A DNA stretch of 64,000 bases from Tupaia tana (GCA_026018925.1 JAKSZU010000020.1:44498568-44562567), one strand, 5' to 3'; shown: positions 11,722 through 22,357, numbered from the stretch's first letter. Numbers and translations: made by a program. The notes: generated from the letters alone by a model not told the origin.

Positions 11722-11968
11722 TAAATTCTACAGGGCACGTGTGCGCACCAGAAAGACAGAGAGAGACAGAGAGACAGAAAGTGAGAAATCAACCCCCGGG
11801 GGGATAGCCATGCCGCAATCTCTTCTCCTCCATTCTCCTTTCGGGATATTGGGCACACACTCTCATGTGCCTGGTGTGAGCTTTAAGCCACCAGGTCCAG
11901 GATGCGAACTGTGTTCGACTACATAGGAGTCTTCCAACAACATGACCATTACGCCAACTGCTGGTCCC
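11722..11968 (-). repeat. family A SINE, first of three in tandem
   Basis: CpG-bearing minus copy ending CAACTGCTGGTCCC. The word CCTAAATTC that follows recurs after the next SINE, marking that SINE's insertion. Confidence 0.9.
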
Positions 11969-11976
11969 TAAATTCC

Positions 11977-12255
11977 TCTTCTTCTTCTTTTTTTTTTTTT
12001 TTTTTTTTTTGAGAGGTTTTTGCTATAGGGTGCGTGCACTCGCCAGACAGAAAGAGAGAGAGAGACAGAGAGCGAGAAATCACCCCCTAGGAGGGATGGC
12101 CACACTGCAATCCCTTCTCCTCCATTCTCCTCGGGATCTTGGGCACGCACGCACACGCACCCAGTGTGAGTTTTAAGCCACCGGGTCCGGGACCCAAACC
12201 ACGGTCGACTACGTGAGAGTCCAGCGACATAGCAGTTACGCTAATTGGGGGTTCC
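11977..12255 (-). repeat. family A SINE, second of three in tandem
   Basis: Minus copy with a poly-T tract at 11989-12010. It is flanked by CCTAAATTC at 11966-11974 and 12254-12262, a likely target-site duplication, so it inserted at the edge of its neighbour. Confidence 0.9.
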
Positions 12256-12263
12256 TAAATTCT

Positions 12264-12533
12264 TCTTTTTAAAGACAGAATTTTGCTATAGGGTGCATGT
12301 GCTCACCAGAGACATGGAGGGGGATAGGGAGAAATAAAGTGAGAAATCACCCCCCCCCCCCCCAGGGGTAATGGCCATGCCACAATCTCTTTTCCTTCAT
12401 TTTCTTCCTGGGATTTTGGGCATGTACGCACACGTGCCTGATATGAGTTTTAAGCCTTTGGGTTCAGAACTCGAACTGTAGTTGGCCACATGGGAGTCCA
12501 GCGCCTCAGCCACTCCACTGCCTGCTGGCCCCA
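12264..12533 (-). repeat. family A SINE, third of three in tandem
   Basis: More diverged minus copy with a C run at 12350-12363 and a head ending TGCCTGCTGGCCCC. The frame at 12397-12588 lies in this SINE. Confidence 0.88.
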
Positions 12534-12775
12534 GGAATTTGGATGATAAAGTATAGTAGGAAGGCCTAGCCATGGTGGCATAGGCCATAGGGATGCTATT
12601 ACATGATGCTAGAAGCCTTGTGTCCCGGGTCTATCTGAGCAAGCTGTATGGGCCCATGGGCATGCCTATGATCCTGGCAGGCTATAGGGCTAGAAGAAGG
12701 AGAGTGGCATGAAGATCCTGTTGAGGGTTCTTGTCTTTCTTGCTCTCTCTGAGGAAATAAATAAATACAGTGGGA
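12534..12775 (+). repeat. Possible second-type SINE remnant
   Basis: The stretch GCATGAAGATCCTGTTGAGGG followed by TCTTGCTCTCTCTGAGGAAATAAATAAAT resembles the 3' half of the other SINE families in this window (compare 22776-22960). The head is not clear. Confidence 0.4.
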
Positions 12776-12991
12776 AGCCACTGAGATATCAAGAGCTGGT
12801 GAGTAATTTGATTTCATTTTTTCTTGAAAATATTCCTCTGGTTGATCTATAAATAATGAATTAGAGAAGATGAAAAAATGATGCAAGAAGACAAGATAGG
12901 AAGCCCAAATATTAATTCAAGGAGTGGGCTGCAGCTTTAACTGGGATGGTTGCAATGGAGACTAAGAAAGAAAAAAAAAGAACCTTTTTTT

Positions 12992-13247
12992 TCCTTTTAA
13001 ATTTTGCCAGAGGATGTGTTAGACTCACTGGAGACAGAGAGAGAGAAAGGAATGAGAAAGTACCCCCCCACACACACCATGATGAATGATCATGCCAAAG
13101 TCCTTCCTCCATCTCTTCCTGTTTTCAAGATTTGGAGTACTACACACGTGATCAATGTGTTTTAGTCACCAGATCCAGGACTCAAACCACATAGATAGCT
13201 ATGTGCAATCCAGCTCATGTAACTACCAGGCCATGGGCTGGCCCCCC
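12992..13247 (-). repeat. family A SINE, minus half of a head-to-head pair
   Basis: Diverged minus copy ending GGGCTGGCCCC at the right, 15 bp from the start of a plus copy. Confidence 0.82.
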
Positions 13248-13262
13248 TAAAAATACTTTCTA

Positions 13263-13535
13263 GGGCCAGCCAATGGCATGGTCCTTAAGGTGGCTGGATC
13301 CCATATGGCTGACTACACAGATTGAATCCTGGACCTGACAGCTTGAAAAACACACTAGGGATCTGTGTGCACGTGCCCAAATCCCTAGAAAATGGAGAAG
13401 GAACTACAGCCTGGCCGTCCCCTGTGGGGGGTAATACCTCACTTTCTCTCTCTTTGTCTTTCTCTCTCTGTCCCTCTGTAGCAAGCATACAAGCCCTATG
13501 GCAAAAGTACAAACAAACAAACAGACAGACAAAAA
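13263..13535 (+). repeat. family A SINE, plus half of a head-to-head pair
   Basis: Plus copy starting GGGCCAGCCAATGGCATGG and ending CCCTATGGCAAAA with a (CAAA)n tail. With the preceding copy it forms an inverted SINE pair. Confidence 0.85.
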
Positions 13536-13982
13536 CTTTCTATTTTACCAAGTACCAAGGACCGAGGGAAAAAGGAGGTGTCAGTAACAACAAATAAAAA
13601 GAGATAGTCAACCTAACCCATAAGAGAAATGTAAATGAGATCTATATTGAGATATCCTTTCATGCCTATTTGGGGAAAAGTCCAAAAATTTGACAATATA
13701 ACAATATAATGTGGTGGTGAGATTTGGGGAAGCAAGCTTCCGTATAATGCTGGTGAGAATGCCAAATAGTAGCCTCTTCCCAAGAGAATTTGCAACAGAA
13801 TCACTTATCTTTTGACTCAGTAATCCCAGTTCTAAAAATCTATCCCAGTGATGCACTGACAAATAATCAAAACTGACACACATACAAAACTATTCACCAC
13901 AGAAACATTCATAATAGCAACCAATGAATATACCGGAGCTGGCTTGTATCCGCTTGCAAAATTTGATTGTTAAATTTTCTAG
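13536..13982. other. possible old L1 fragment in the inverted-repeat spacer
   Basis: Text such as AATCCCAGTTCTAAAAATCTATCCC and ACTATTCACCACAG looks like diverged L1 ORF2 C-terminal coding on the plus strand (compare the L1 endings at 33.2 and 62.5 kb). It is short and weak. Confidence 0.45.
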
Positions 13983-14295
13983 AGTTCTGCAAGTGACATT
14001 GAAATCCCAACCTTTGATATCTCAGAATGTGAATCAGACATCCTGAAACTCCCACTCTAGACCTCTAGTCTCCAAAACTGGGAAGTGATATATTTCAATG
14101 TCTTAAGCCATCTAGTTTCTGGTACTTTGTTATAACAGCCCAAGAAACTAATACAGACTGTATGTAAGATCTAAACTGCACATAATACAAAAACAAAACA
14201 AAACTAAACTAAATTGTGGTCCTTCATTATAAAGGTGATACCTGGACCAAATGTCAGTTCACTAAAAGCCAGTTTTCTAAAAGCCATTAAAAAAA

Positions 14296-14318
14296 TTTTG
14301 TTTAATTATTTATTTTAA

Positions 14319-14361
<43 letters not shown>

Positions 14362-14485
14362 TTTAAATTTGCTGTAGGGCACATGCATCACCAGAGAGAA
14401 GACAGAAAGTGAGAAAGCAAGCCATCAGGTGCAGGAGTTGCACTGCAGTTAGTCATGTGGGAGTCTTAACACCACCAACTGGCCC
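14296..14485 (-). repeat. Short-form family A SINE, arm counterpart
   Basis: Minus counterpart of the SINE at 10327-10525, in the same flanking context (GTTTATA on one side, TTAATTATTTATTTTAATTTT on the other). Confidence 0.82.
14318..14362. repeat. (TTA)n microsatellite
   Basis: About 14 TTA/ATT units at the A-rich tail of the SINE. Confidence 0.95.
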
Positions 14486-14791
14486 TGAGAAAAGTTTATA
14501 GCAACCGTTTCATCACAATATCAGGAGCATGACTAAACTTTTGGAAATAGTTTCTCAAGTTCACCAAACTGGCCTATATTCATTCTTTTACTTTAACCAT
14601 CAATAGGTTCATAACCATCAGTGATCCATAGCTGTACATGTTGAAGTTCCCATCTTAGAGCAAGTGTGGCCATGAATGGAAGTGGCTAGTCTGGGATAGC
14701 TCCAATCCACATTGGCTGGCAGTCCCCTAACTAGGACTAAATTCATTAGTGGCTTCAAGGGATCTATCACATGATGGAAACAGAATTTTGG

Positions 14792-15360
14792 GAAGGAAGA
14801 TTATGCTTTATACAGCAAATTAAATATTCTCTTTAAAGGAAAATAAGTCATTTTGCTAACAGTATGATGCGATTACTTTCTTCAGATCTAGATTTCCACG
14901 AATGATTTAGGTTGTGAGATTGTCTTTTCTTCTGTTTCCTAGCTCAGGGACACTGTAGTATAGTGGATGTGTTAACCAAAGAGCCTGATACCATGTTGAT
15001 AGGAGATACGAGGGTCTTCAACATGTTTAAGGGAAATGTGTATCATGAAAAGTCGATTCATGGATTAAAAAAAAAAATTTGCTCCCAAGTAAAATTCAGA
15101 CCTCACTTCTACTTTTCCACAAACTTTCTGGGCCACCTGCCAGCCCCAACCACAGAGTAATTTTTCAACTCTGACGTCCCTATTCTAGCCAATTGATCTA
15201 GATTCAGGCACTGAATCTACTTAGGCATTGAATCTATGATCCTTGATTTGTTCTTCGGTAAAATGAAGAACTGCCTCAACTTTTTTTCTCTTCTGTTATT
15301 TTCCACATTATTTGGGGAAAAAACCTCCAAAACCAACTATCATACTTCGACAACCAGATA
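14792..15360. other. unassigned non-coding DNA
   Basis: Contains a 65-codon open frame (14963-15160) without family resemblance. Nothing else seen. Confidence 0.45.
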
Positions 15361-15375
15361 AAAATTCATGTGATT

Positions 15376-15650
15376 GGGACCAGCAGTTAGCGTAATGGCT
15401 ATGTCGCTGGACTCCCACGTAGTCGACCGCAGTTCGAGTCCCGGACCCGGCGGCTTAAACTCACGCCGGGTGCGTGTGCGTGCGTGCCCAAGATCCCAAG
15501 AGGCGAATGGAGGAGAAGGGATTGCGGCGTGGCCATCCCCCCTGGGGGGTGATTTCCTGCTTTCTATCTCTCTGTCTCTGTCTGTCTGGCGAGCGCACGC
15601 GCCCTATAGCAAAAACTTCTCCAAAAAAAGAAAAAAGAAAAAAGAAAAAA
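15376..15650 (+). repeat. Young full-length family A SINE with 15-bp TSD
   Basis: Starts GGGACCAGCAGTTAGCGTAA, keeps many CpGs and B box AGTTCGAGTCC, and ends GCCCTATAGCAAAAACTTC with a (GAAAAAA)n tail. AAAATTCATGTGATT occurs at 15361-15375 and 15651-15665, a perfect target-site duplication. The frames at 15374-15716 are this SINE. Confidence 0.96.
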
Positions 15651-15956
15651 AAAATTCATGTGATTATTAAAAATAGTAATACTTTTTGCCTTGTTTACTT
15701 TACAGAATTGGTGTGATGACTGATGTGTTAATGAGTATAGCAGTGCTTGACAAAATATGAAGCATATTTGGATGCAGTGGATTATTATATTGCTAATAAT
15801 ATCATTATACTCAAATTTTGGATTCAGTATTGTTAATACATACACTCTTTTTAAGGCTGCAACTTAAAAAAATTACTTCAACATTATTTTTCAATTTGTA
15901 CATATGTTTATTTTTAACATTAGAATAGCTACTTTATTTAATTTTAAAATATAACC

Positions 15957-16185
15957 TAGGTCCAGCAGAAGGTATAGTGGTTAAGGTGCTGGATCCCACA
16001 TGGAGGACTCTGCAGTTTTAGTCCTACACCTGGTGGCTTAAAAAACATGCCAGGAGCATGCATGCCCAAAATCCTGAGAATATGGAGGAGAAGGAATTGT
16101 GATTTCTCGCTTTCTCTCTCTCTGAATCTTTTCAGCAAGTGCACAAATCCTATAGCAAACTAAACACACACACACACACACATAA
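15957..16185 (+). repeat. family A SINE with CA-repeat tail
   Basis: Plus copy with a shortened middle: it lacks the GGCCATCCC block and runs from GGAATTGTGA to TTTCTCGCTT. A (CA)n tract follows at 16162-16200. Confidence 0.82.
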
Positions 16186-16224
16186 ACACACACACATACA
16201 TATAATCATTTTTGCTCTTTTTTA

Positions 16225-16481
16225 AGAGAGAGTTATTTTCTGGTGGGGGGGGGTAGATTTTTGCTACAGAGCACGTGCTCTTGCCTGAGAGACAGAGGGC
16301 AAGAAATCACCCCCCGGGGGATGGCCACACTGCAATCTGCTATCCTCCATTCTTCTCTCGGGATTTTGGGCATGCATGCACAAGCACCCATAATGAATTT
16401 TAAGCTGCCAGGTCTGGGACTCGAACCCCAGTCAACTCTGTGAGGGTCCAGTGACATAACCTATGCCATCTACTGGTCCCC
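16225..16481 (-). repeat. family A SINE
   Basis: Minus copy ending CCATCTACTGGTCCCC. A GGGGGGGGG tract lies beside the tail end. Confidence 0.86.
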
Positions 16482-17604
16482 ACATATATATAATCTGTAT
16501 GCTGTATAAATGAATAGAGCTTCTTTTTAGCATACTATTACAGGTCCACAATCTGGTTTCTATAATTACTAAATTCAAAAATATCTTTAAACAAAAGGTA
16601 TTTTGCAAGTAATTTGTAGTAAAATTTGCTTGATAGTTTATCCACTTAATGTGAATTATATTACATTAGTGTACATTTTATTGCATAGGAATATATGAAT
16701 CTTCCTTCCCATGAAAAATTTAGGAAAGCCAAATTGATAAAAATAGAGCACTTAAAGAAGAGTTAAATGAGATAATTAAGCTGCATATATCCAAGAGGTG
16801 AGGCATGTACAGATAATGAGTTGTATGTGTTACCAAGACAGGAACAAAATAATTGTAAACTAGTTCTACCTTTCACAAGTGTAAAAACAATTTTATTGAA
16901 TGATTCATGATATGTTCAAATTTACCATGGTCCCTTTAAAAGAGAAAATAGTTTCTGAAATATCCACTAATTTTTTTTTTTTTTGAACAAAGGAAAGTAG
17001 CTCTGATTTTTTAAAGGACTTCTCTTTTATCGAAGTTGAACCTACGAATAATAAAGGCTCTGTGTCCTGGATGCTTACAACACCTTATCACTCCATGAAT
17101 TGGCGTCAAGAAGTGTAGGATCATTATCAGTCTTGAGAAATACAGAATTTGATTTCCAGGAGTTGGATTGAACTTAAAATAAGACTCATATAGAGTTCTT
17201 GACCTCAATATTTCCTTAGCTGTCTTTCAAGGCTTGGGTTTGTTCTATCCCATTTTCACAAGGCACTGCTTTTCCAACCCTGTCTGGTATGTTTCAGGTC
17301 AAGGTCAGAGTGTCCTGCATAAATGCTGGGAGTACAGTCCTTACTGCCAATCTCCTCTGTAATGTTTTTCTATTTTCTCAGAAGAAAAAAAATATTTAAG
17401 CCTCAGACTACAGATGCAAACTTGGGTGCTTACTTAAAAATCCAAAACACTTATATTTTCAATCCATCTGTTCTGCTTTTCAAGGTCTTTTTAAAATACG
17501 TAATTTATATATAAAAAAGGAAATATATAAAAGAGAAGAATATTATTCTTTAATAAATATTATATCATTATCAGAAACATGCTCAAAAGCATTTCCATTG
17601 AGAG
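16482..17604. other. unassigned AT-rich DNA
   Basis: No gene. Two 63-65-codon frames have no family resemblance and no recognisable repeat. Confidence 0.45.
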
Positions 17605-17750
17605 TCATCGTAGGATAACAGGCAGGAGAAGGAAGTTTAACGTGCAAGAAGCTAGATTCAAACCCCAGTTCTACCCCACAAGACAGCTTTGTGACTTTGG
17701 ATATGTAAATCTCTGCCTCAACTTTCCCATCCGTAGAATGGTGGTAATAA
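17605..17750 (+). repeat. MIR
   Basis: The block order CTAGATTCAAACCCCAGTTCT, CTTTGTGACTTTGGATA, CTGCCTCAACTTTCCCATC, AGAATGGTGGTAATAA matches the MIR SINE core and 3' region. Confidence 0.75.
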
Positions 17751-17995
17751 GGGACCAGCGGATGTTGTAATGGTTACGTCACTGGATCCCATGTAGTCAA
17801 CTGTAGTTTGAGTCTTGGACCTGAAAGTTTGAAACTCATGCTGGGCACATGTGTGTACATGCCCAGGATCCTGAGAGAAGAATGGAAGACAAGGGATTGT
17901 GGCATGGCCATCCCACCGAGGGGGCGATTTCTCACTTTCTGTCTCTCTCTGTCTCTCTGGTGCATAAATGCACCCTATTGCAAAAATCTCTAGAA
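17751..17995 (+). repeat. family A SINE abutting MIR
   Basis: Plus copy starting GGGACCAGCGGATG and ending CCCTATTGCAAAAATCTC. It inserted at the 3' edge of the MIR. Confidence 0.9.
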
Positions 17996-18507
17996 ATATA
18001 ATGATGGCAATAATTATCCATAGTAATAAATAAATCCAAAATATTTATCAAAATTTTAGATATATTATGTAAGAACTCAGGAAATGTTAACTTTTTACCA
18101 TTATTAGCAGTGAATAAACTATAATAGTCCAAGGACTTTGGCTTGTAAATGCTCCTACACTATGTAATCTTATTTCATCACTGCTTCAGTGGCTGCCCAT
18201 ACAACTCATGTCCTATAACCTACCCAGCCATGTATCTGTAGAATCATGTCCTTCACAGTCCTCCAAAACTAGGGGGAATTTCATGTTTCATTAATTCAAA
18301 TATCCCTGGCCGGCATGGCTGTGTAGAATTCAGCCCTTCTATTTTGTTTTTTTAATTTAAAAATTTTATTCTAGTCTTCAATTTTGAAAGTCCCATTAAA
18401 TACGCCCATGTTGAATAATTTTACTTGAAAAATTCCTCTTTCTACCTTCAAATGAGACACAGGCCTGGCAGGACCTATTTGGCTATTACTCTTTAAAAGT
18501 TCTGTTC
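17996..18507. other. unassigned non-coding DNA
   Basis: Nothing recognised. Confidence 0.4.
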
Positions 18508-18762
18508 CTGGACCTGCAGGTGGTGTGGTGGTTAAGACAGTGGATTCCAAATGGCCAGTGGTTTGAGTCCCAGACCTGGCAGCCTGAAAATCATGCTGGG
18601 GGTGTGTGCGTGCATGCCCAAAATCCTGAGAGAAGAATGGATTGTGGCATGGCCATCCTCCCTAGGGATGAGGGGTGATTTATCACTTTCCCTCCCACTG
18701 TCTCTCTCTCTCCCTCTGGAGAGCACACCTGCCATACAGCAAAAACCAAAACCTTAAAAAAA
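18508..18762 (+). repeat. family A SINE
   Basis: Plus copy: GACCTGCAGGTGGTGTGGTGG, B-box relic GGTTTGAGTCCC, end GCCATACAGCAAAAACC. Confidence 0.87.
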
Positions 18763-19059
18763 GAAAAATTCTATTCCTATACCCTGTCAACTGGTAATGA
18801 CAGAAACAAGTCCTATATGCATCCAAAGTCTTACAAGACCAAGCACGTCAGCTTTCAAGACATGAGCATGAAAACTAGAAACAAAACTCACTGGCCTTCA
18901 TATGCTTTCCATTTTTGAGCATATAGCATTATCTTAAGTAGAATCTAAGTTCTGTATTTCTTTTGTTGACTACTATGTGCAAGGCACTTAAAATATGTTT
19001 TATTTAGATATAATTTAGGTACAGTAATAGTCACTCTGCATTTTTTTCAATGGTAGAAA

Positions 19060-19285
19060 ACACATGTGCAGAAGAACAAGGCTATGTAGAGAGAATGGCA
19101 CCTCTCAAGGGTGTCATCAGGCTGTGATCCCCTTTCCCAGCCTCCAGCTCATCAGGATCCTGGCGCATCATGCCTATCAAGTGTGCTTTTATGCCAAGTG
19201 GGGAGATCCTGACTCACTGTAGGCCACATGGCATCCGGTTGTGTATAACACCGCACCACTACTGTGCCACGGCAGCTAGGTCCAC
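19060..19285 (-). repeat. Possible family D SINE (minus)
   Basis: A purine-rich GAGAGAATGG block, then GGCTGTGATCCCC and an ATCAGGATCC block resemble, in order, the minus copies at 19650-19882 and 41715-41925. It ends GCAGCTAGGTCC. Confidence 0.45.
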
Positions 19286-19649
19286 TCTGCAGGTTTGAAT
19301 AGATGCACATGAATGCACCACAACTAAATCGTGAAACAGCTCCATCACTCAGAAAACTTCCCCATGCTTCGTAAAATCAACCCCAGTCTCTGGCAGACAC
19401 TGTTTTAGTTTCAGTCTCTATAAGTTAGTCACTTCCACATATATTATCTTAGATATTTCCTAAAATCTTCTGAGATAATGGTATTGCTCCTGCGGCAGAG
19501 ACAGAATTGATGATTTTTATTTATTGCCTTAGATAATTAATAGTCTGTGTTGTTTTAGCTTTCTTATCAAAACGGAGCCTTGGGAAAAAAAATAGCTACT
19601 ATCAAGTTTAGGGATTTATTTCCCTTTAATTAAAGCCTATTACCTTTCA
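19286..19649. other. unassigned non-coding DNA
   Basis: Nothing recognised. Confidence 0.4.
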
Positions 19650-19882
19650 TAAAGTTATTGATTTATTTATTCCATAGGCATGAGAGAGAGAGGAGAGAGA
19701 GAAAGACAAGCACGCCCAACAAGATTTTGGCACCGTGATCCATGGTGCTTCAGCCGGCCTAGATCATAGGCACATGAAACCCTGTATACTCAGAGACCTC
19801 TGTCTGAGATATGGACCTTCCCACATGGGTTAGCATCCGAGAGCATTACATTCTATAGGTACACCACCATCTGGTCTCCTTA
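19650..19882 (-). repeat. SINE family D
   Basis: Read on the plus strand: TTTATTCCATAGGCATGAGAG, an AG-rich block, GTGATCCATGGTGCTTCAGCC, then GACCTTCCCACATGGG and an end ACCACCATCTGGTCTCC. It shares the order of blocks with 41715-41925 and differs from family A. Confidence 0.6.
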
Positions 19883-20510
19883 TTACTTTCTTAAATGGAG
19901 TTTTTCCTTTTTTTACATTTCTTTTCTCAAAATATGAACTCTCATAAGATCAAATCATTGTCTATCTACCCTTGCCCCTCTGAACTTTAATCATGGACAG
20001 AAAAGAGGAAGCAGGAAAACATGAATTTTATGACAATATCTTCCTGCTCAGGAATATCTTCATCTGAGATCATTGACTAGGGGAGTAGACATGCAGGTAA
20101 GTTCAGGACTGTATTTGTCATGATTTGTCCAAGGTGGTTTTATGAAAGCTAAAGTCTTGACCTTTTATCTCCTAGTGTGAACACCACAATAATGTAGGAA
20201 CAAAGAGAACATAGAATTTCTGTAGGTCAAAAGTGTCAGACACTTGGTACAGTACATTCCCTCATTTTAACTAGCGCTCCCCAGTATGGTGCTCGAAGCT
20301 AAGGAAGGTCAGGGGTCTGTGTGGGAATGGAGGGTGTATGTGCCTGTGACTTTAGCAGCTACATTTAAACCAGAGTCAAATCTAGGAAATGCCTATAATA
20401 ATCACTTTTTAAAAATATTATTTATCATTTCCAAAAACTAATAAAACTAATTACCCCTGGTAGAAAACGTATTTAGAGATTTTGAATACCCATAACACAA
20501 TTGCAACCTG

Positions 20511-20511
<1 letters not shown>
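19883..20511. other. unassigned non-coding DNA
   Basis: Nothing recognised. Confidence 0.4.

Positions 20512-20552
<41 letters not shown>
20512..20552. repeat. poly-A tract
   Basis: About 40 uninterrupted A residues immediately before a plus-strand SINE head. It is probably the tail of another inserted element whose body I cannot identify. Confidence 0.85.
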
Positions 20553-20555
<3 letters not shown>

Positions 20556-20705
20556 AGGCCGGCAGGTGGCATGGAGGTGGCATCAGGTGACTGGATCCCA
20601 CATGGATGACTGTGTGGTTCTAGTTTAAGACCTGGCAGCTTAAACCCGCCAGGTGTGTGTGCATGCTTCCCCAAAATCCCAAGAGGAGAATGAAAAATAA
20701 AAATG
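20556..20705 (+). repeat. family A SINE, 3' truncated
   Basis: Head and B-box region present, then the copy stops after CAAGAGGAGAATG and goes into an A-rich stretch. The GGCCATCCC and CCCTATAG parts are missing. Confidence 0.75.
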
Positions 20706-20774
20706 AAATAGAGAAAGCTACTACACAAATGAAAAACATGGTTTAGTTTTCTTTTTATTAAAACTTATTCATTC

Positions 20775-20945
20775 TGGGGCAGGCAGGTGGCATGGTGGTT
20801 AAGGTAGCCACATGCAGTTCAAGTCCTGGACTTGGTGACTTACTTTCTCACTTTCTTTCTCTTTCACATGAACACATGTGCCCTATAGCAAATTAAAATA
20901 AAAATAATAATAAATAAAATTGAAATAAATAATTTTTTTTAAAAA
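20775..20945 (+). repeat. Short-form family A SINE
   Basis: Plus short variant: GGTGGCATGGTGGTTAAGG, GTTCAAGTCCTGG, then directly CTTTCTCACTTTC, end GCCCTATAGCAAATTAAAA. Confidence 0.86.
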
Positions 20946-21270
20946 ATCATTCATTCTTAGAGAGGCTCTTGCACAGAACCAATTTATTCTTAATATCAAA
21001 ACTAAATCCAAATATATGTATTAAGTGCAATAAATGTAGATGATCTACATATACCAATTAAAAGACAGAGATGGTCAGAATGAATTAAGAAATACACAAT
21101 ACACTGCTATGAGGCAGGGCTCTTGGGTGAAAAGCTGCCTCTGGTGGGTCCTGCTTTCTTTCTGCTACTCATTGGGTAGAGGGTAAACTGAGATAAGTAC
21201 AAGAAAGATACCTCCTCCTACCTTTTACGCTGTGGCTGCTGCAAATGGTGGGAGGGTATGCTGTGCCCCA
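20946..21270. other. unassigned non-coding DNA
   Basis: Nothing recognised. Confidence 0.4.
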
Positions 21271-21275
21271 GTCAC

Positions 21276-21751
21276 TGTGTTCCCAAAAGACCACCAGGGA
21301 GCTGTTCTGATGTAAGCACATGAGGGTCACTTTTATTCAGGCTCGAGCCAGGACTCCCAATCTCACCTGCACAGCGGGTCAGAGAGCCCTGGTGTTAGTT
21401 GGGCTGAGTTTTTATTTGGCTGCTGTGAGGGAGGTTGAGGGATGCTGAGGAATGCACTCAGCAGCTACACATTGCCTCTCCTTTACAGGGAGTGTAGCTG
21501 TCTCTGCTATCTCCTTTGTTTCTCTCAGCAGAAAAGTTACTTTAGGTTTCTGGCATCTCCTTTGCTTCTCTCTGGCCAGTCCCAGTGTGGTGATGGTCTC
21601 ATGACTTTTTCCTACATGACTGGCTCGCCTCCTTGAAATGGCGCCAATTCTCAGCAAGGTGGGTTTAACAAAATGCAGTCGCCCCGGAAGAAATGGAGTC
21701 ACTCTGGCCCTTCAGGTAGTCTCAAGGGTCAAAGTGGGCCCTGGTCCCACA
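21276..21751 (-). mobile_element. Solo LTR of an endogenous retrovirus-like element (minus)
   Basis: On the minus strand it begins TGTGGGACCAGGGCCC and ends TTTTGGGAACACA, with two AATAAAA polyadenylation signals (around 21407-21413 and 21332-21338, minus strand) and GC-rich surroundings. Length of about 476 bp and TG...CA ends fit an ERV LTR. No gag, pol or env sequence flanks it. I could not find a clean target-site duplication. The 96-codon minus frame (21412-21702) is LTR sequence. Confidence 0.65.
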
Positions 21752-21763
21752 CTCAAACTTTTG

Positions 21764-21850
21764 CCTGGCTCTATGGTGCAATGGTAAAGCAGTGCTCAAG
21801 AGGAGCCAGATTCCACATGACGACTATGGTTCAAATTCCATGATGAGCCT
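21764..21850 (+). repeat. SINE family B, 5' part
   Basis: Head GCTCTATGGTGCAATGG and B-box relic GGTTCAAATTCC, cut after GAGCCTGAAAC. The remainder continues at 22459, matching the uninterrupted relative at 55468-55730. Confidence 0.75.
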
Positions 21851-22189
21851 GAAACGTGTCCCAACCTGGGGGGACAGTCGAACAGGTTTCCTGAGGGAAG
21901 GAGTGAGAGCCGGGACAAGCGGTGCAGTGTCGCAACACGGAGACGCACCGAGACGACACAGTGTCTTCAGTGTCGTCTGTTTGTTGTGGGCAGCACGACA
22001 ACTCTTTAGGGTAGCGTCGTCTGTTGTGAGCAGCACGGAGACGACGCGGTGTCACAACTCTTCAGGGTCGTCTGGAGACTGTGCGGTGTTTCAGCTCTTC
22101 AGGCTCTCCAGGGTCGTCGTCTTCCTGGTCTTCTGTGTCGTCTTCGTTGTCTTCCTGGTCGTCTGGCTATTGTGGGCCAGGCATCGTGG

Positions 22190-22196
22190 TTATATA
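22190..22196 (-). promoter_or_regulatory. TATA box of the LTR-like insertion
   Basis: TATATAA on the minus strand, placed 18 bp downstream (leftwards) of the first inverted CCAAT motif. Predicted to direct transcription to the left. Confidence 0.55.
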
Positions 22197-22203
22197 CACG
22201 CTG

Positions 22204-22333
22204 GTGGGCCGTGATTGGTTGAATGAAGGATCGTAAAAGGTGGGTTATGATTGGTTGTAAATGGTGGGCCATGATTGGTTGTAAACGGTGGGGCGTGATT
22301 GGTTGTAAACGGTGGGTTATGATTGGTTGCTTT
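22204..22333 (-). promoter_or_regulatory. Tandem CCAAT-box array
   Basis: Five ATTGG motifs on the plus strand (CCAAT on minus) lie in repeats. Three exact-length 24-bp units start at 22240, 22264 and 22288, with a longer 36-bp unit before and a partial one after. CCAAT boxes bind NF-Y. Three plus-strand CCAAT words follow at about 22338, 22383 and 22426. Confidence 0.75.
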
Positions 22334-22357
22334 TGGACCAATCATGAGGTGCCGGAT

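Larger units (their letters stand above)
13983..14791 (-). repeat. Right arm of large inverted repeat
   Basis: Reverse complement of 10090-10826. It is slightly longer because of a (TTA)n expansion at 14320-14362 and a small insertion around 14560-14600. The inner boundary fades near the L1-like stretch and the outer boundary near GATGGAAACAG. Confidence 0.85.

Noticed and set aside
21412-21702. 96-codon minus-strand frame
   Set aside because: Lies wholly within a solo LTR and has no resemblance to a viral protein.
22204-22333. Tandem 24-bp repeats as a CRISPR-like array
   Set aside because: Units are contiguous without spacers and lie in mammalian DNA; they are promoter-type repeats.
22099-22341. 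80-codon minus-strand frame with repeated TH-RLQPI motifs
   Set aside because: The repeats are the tandem CCAAT array translated; no family resemblance.
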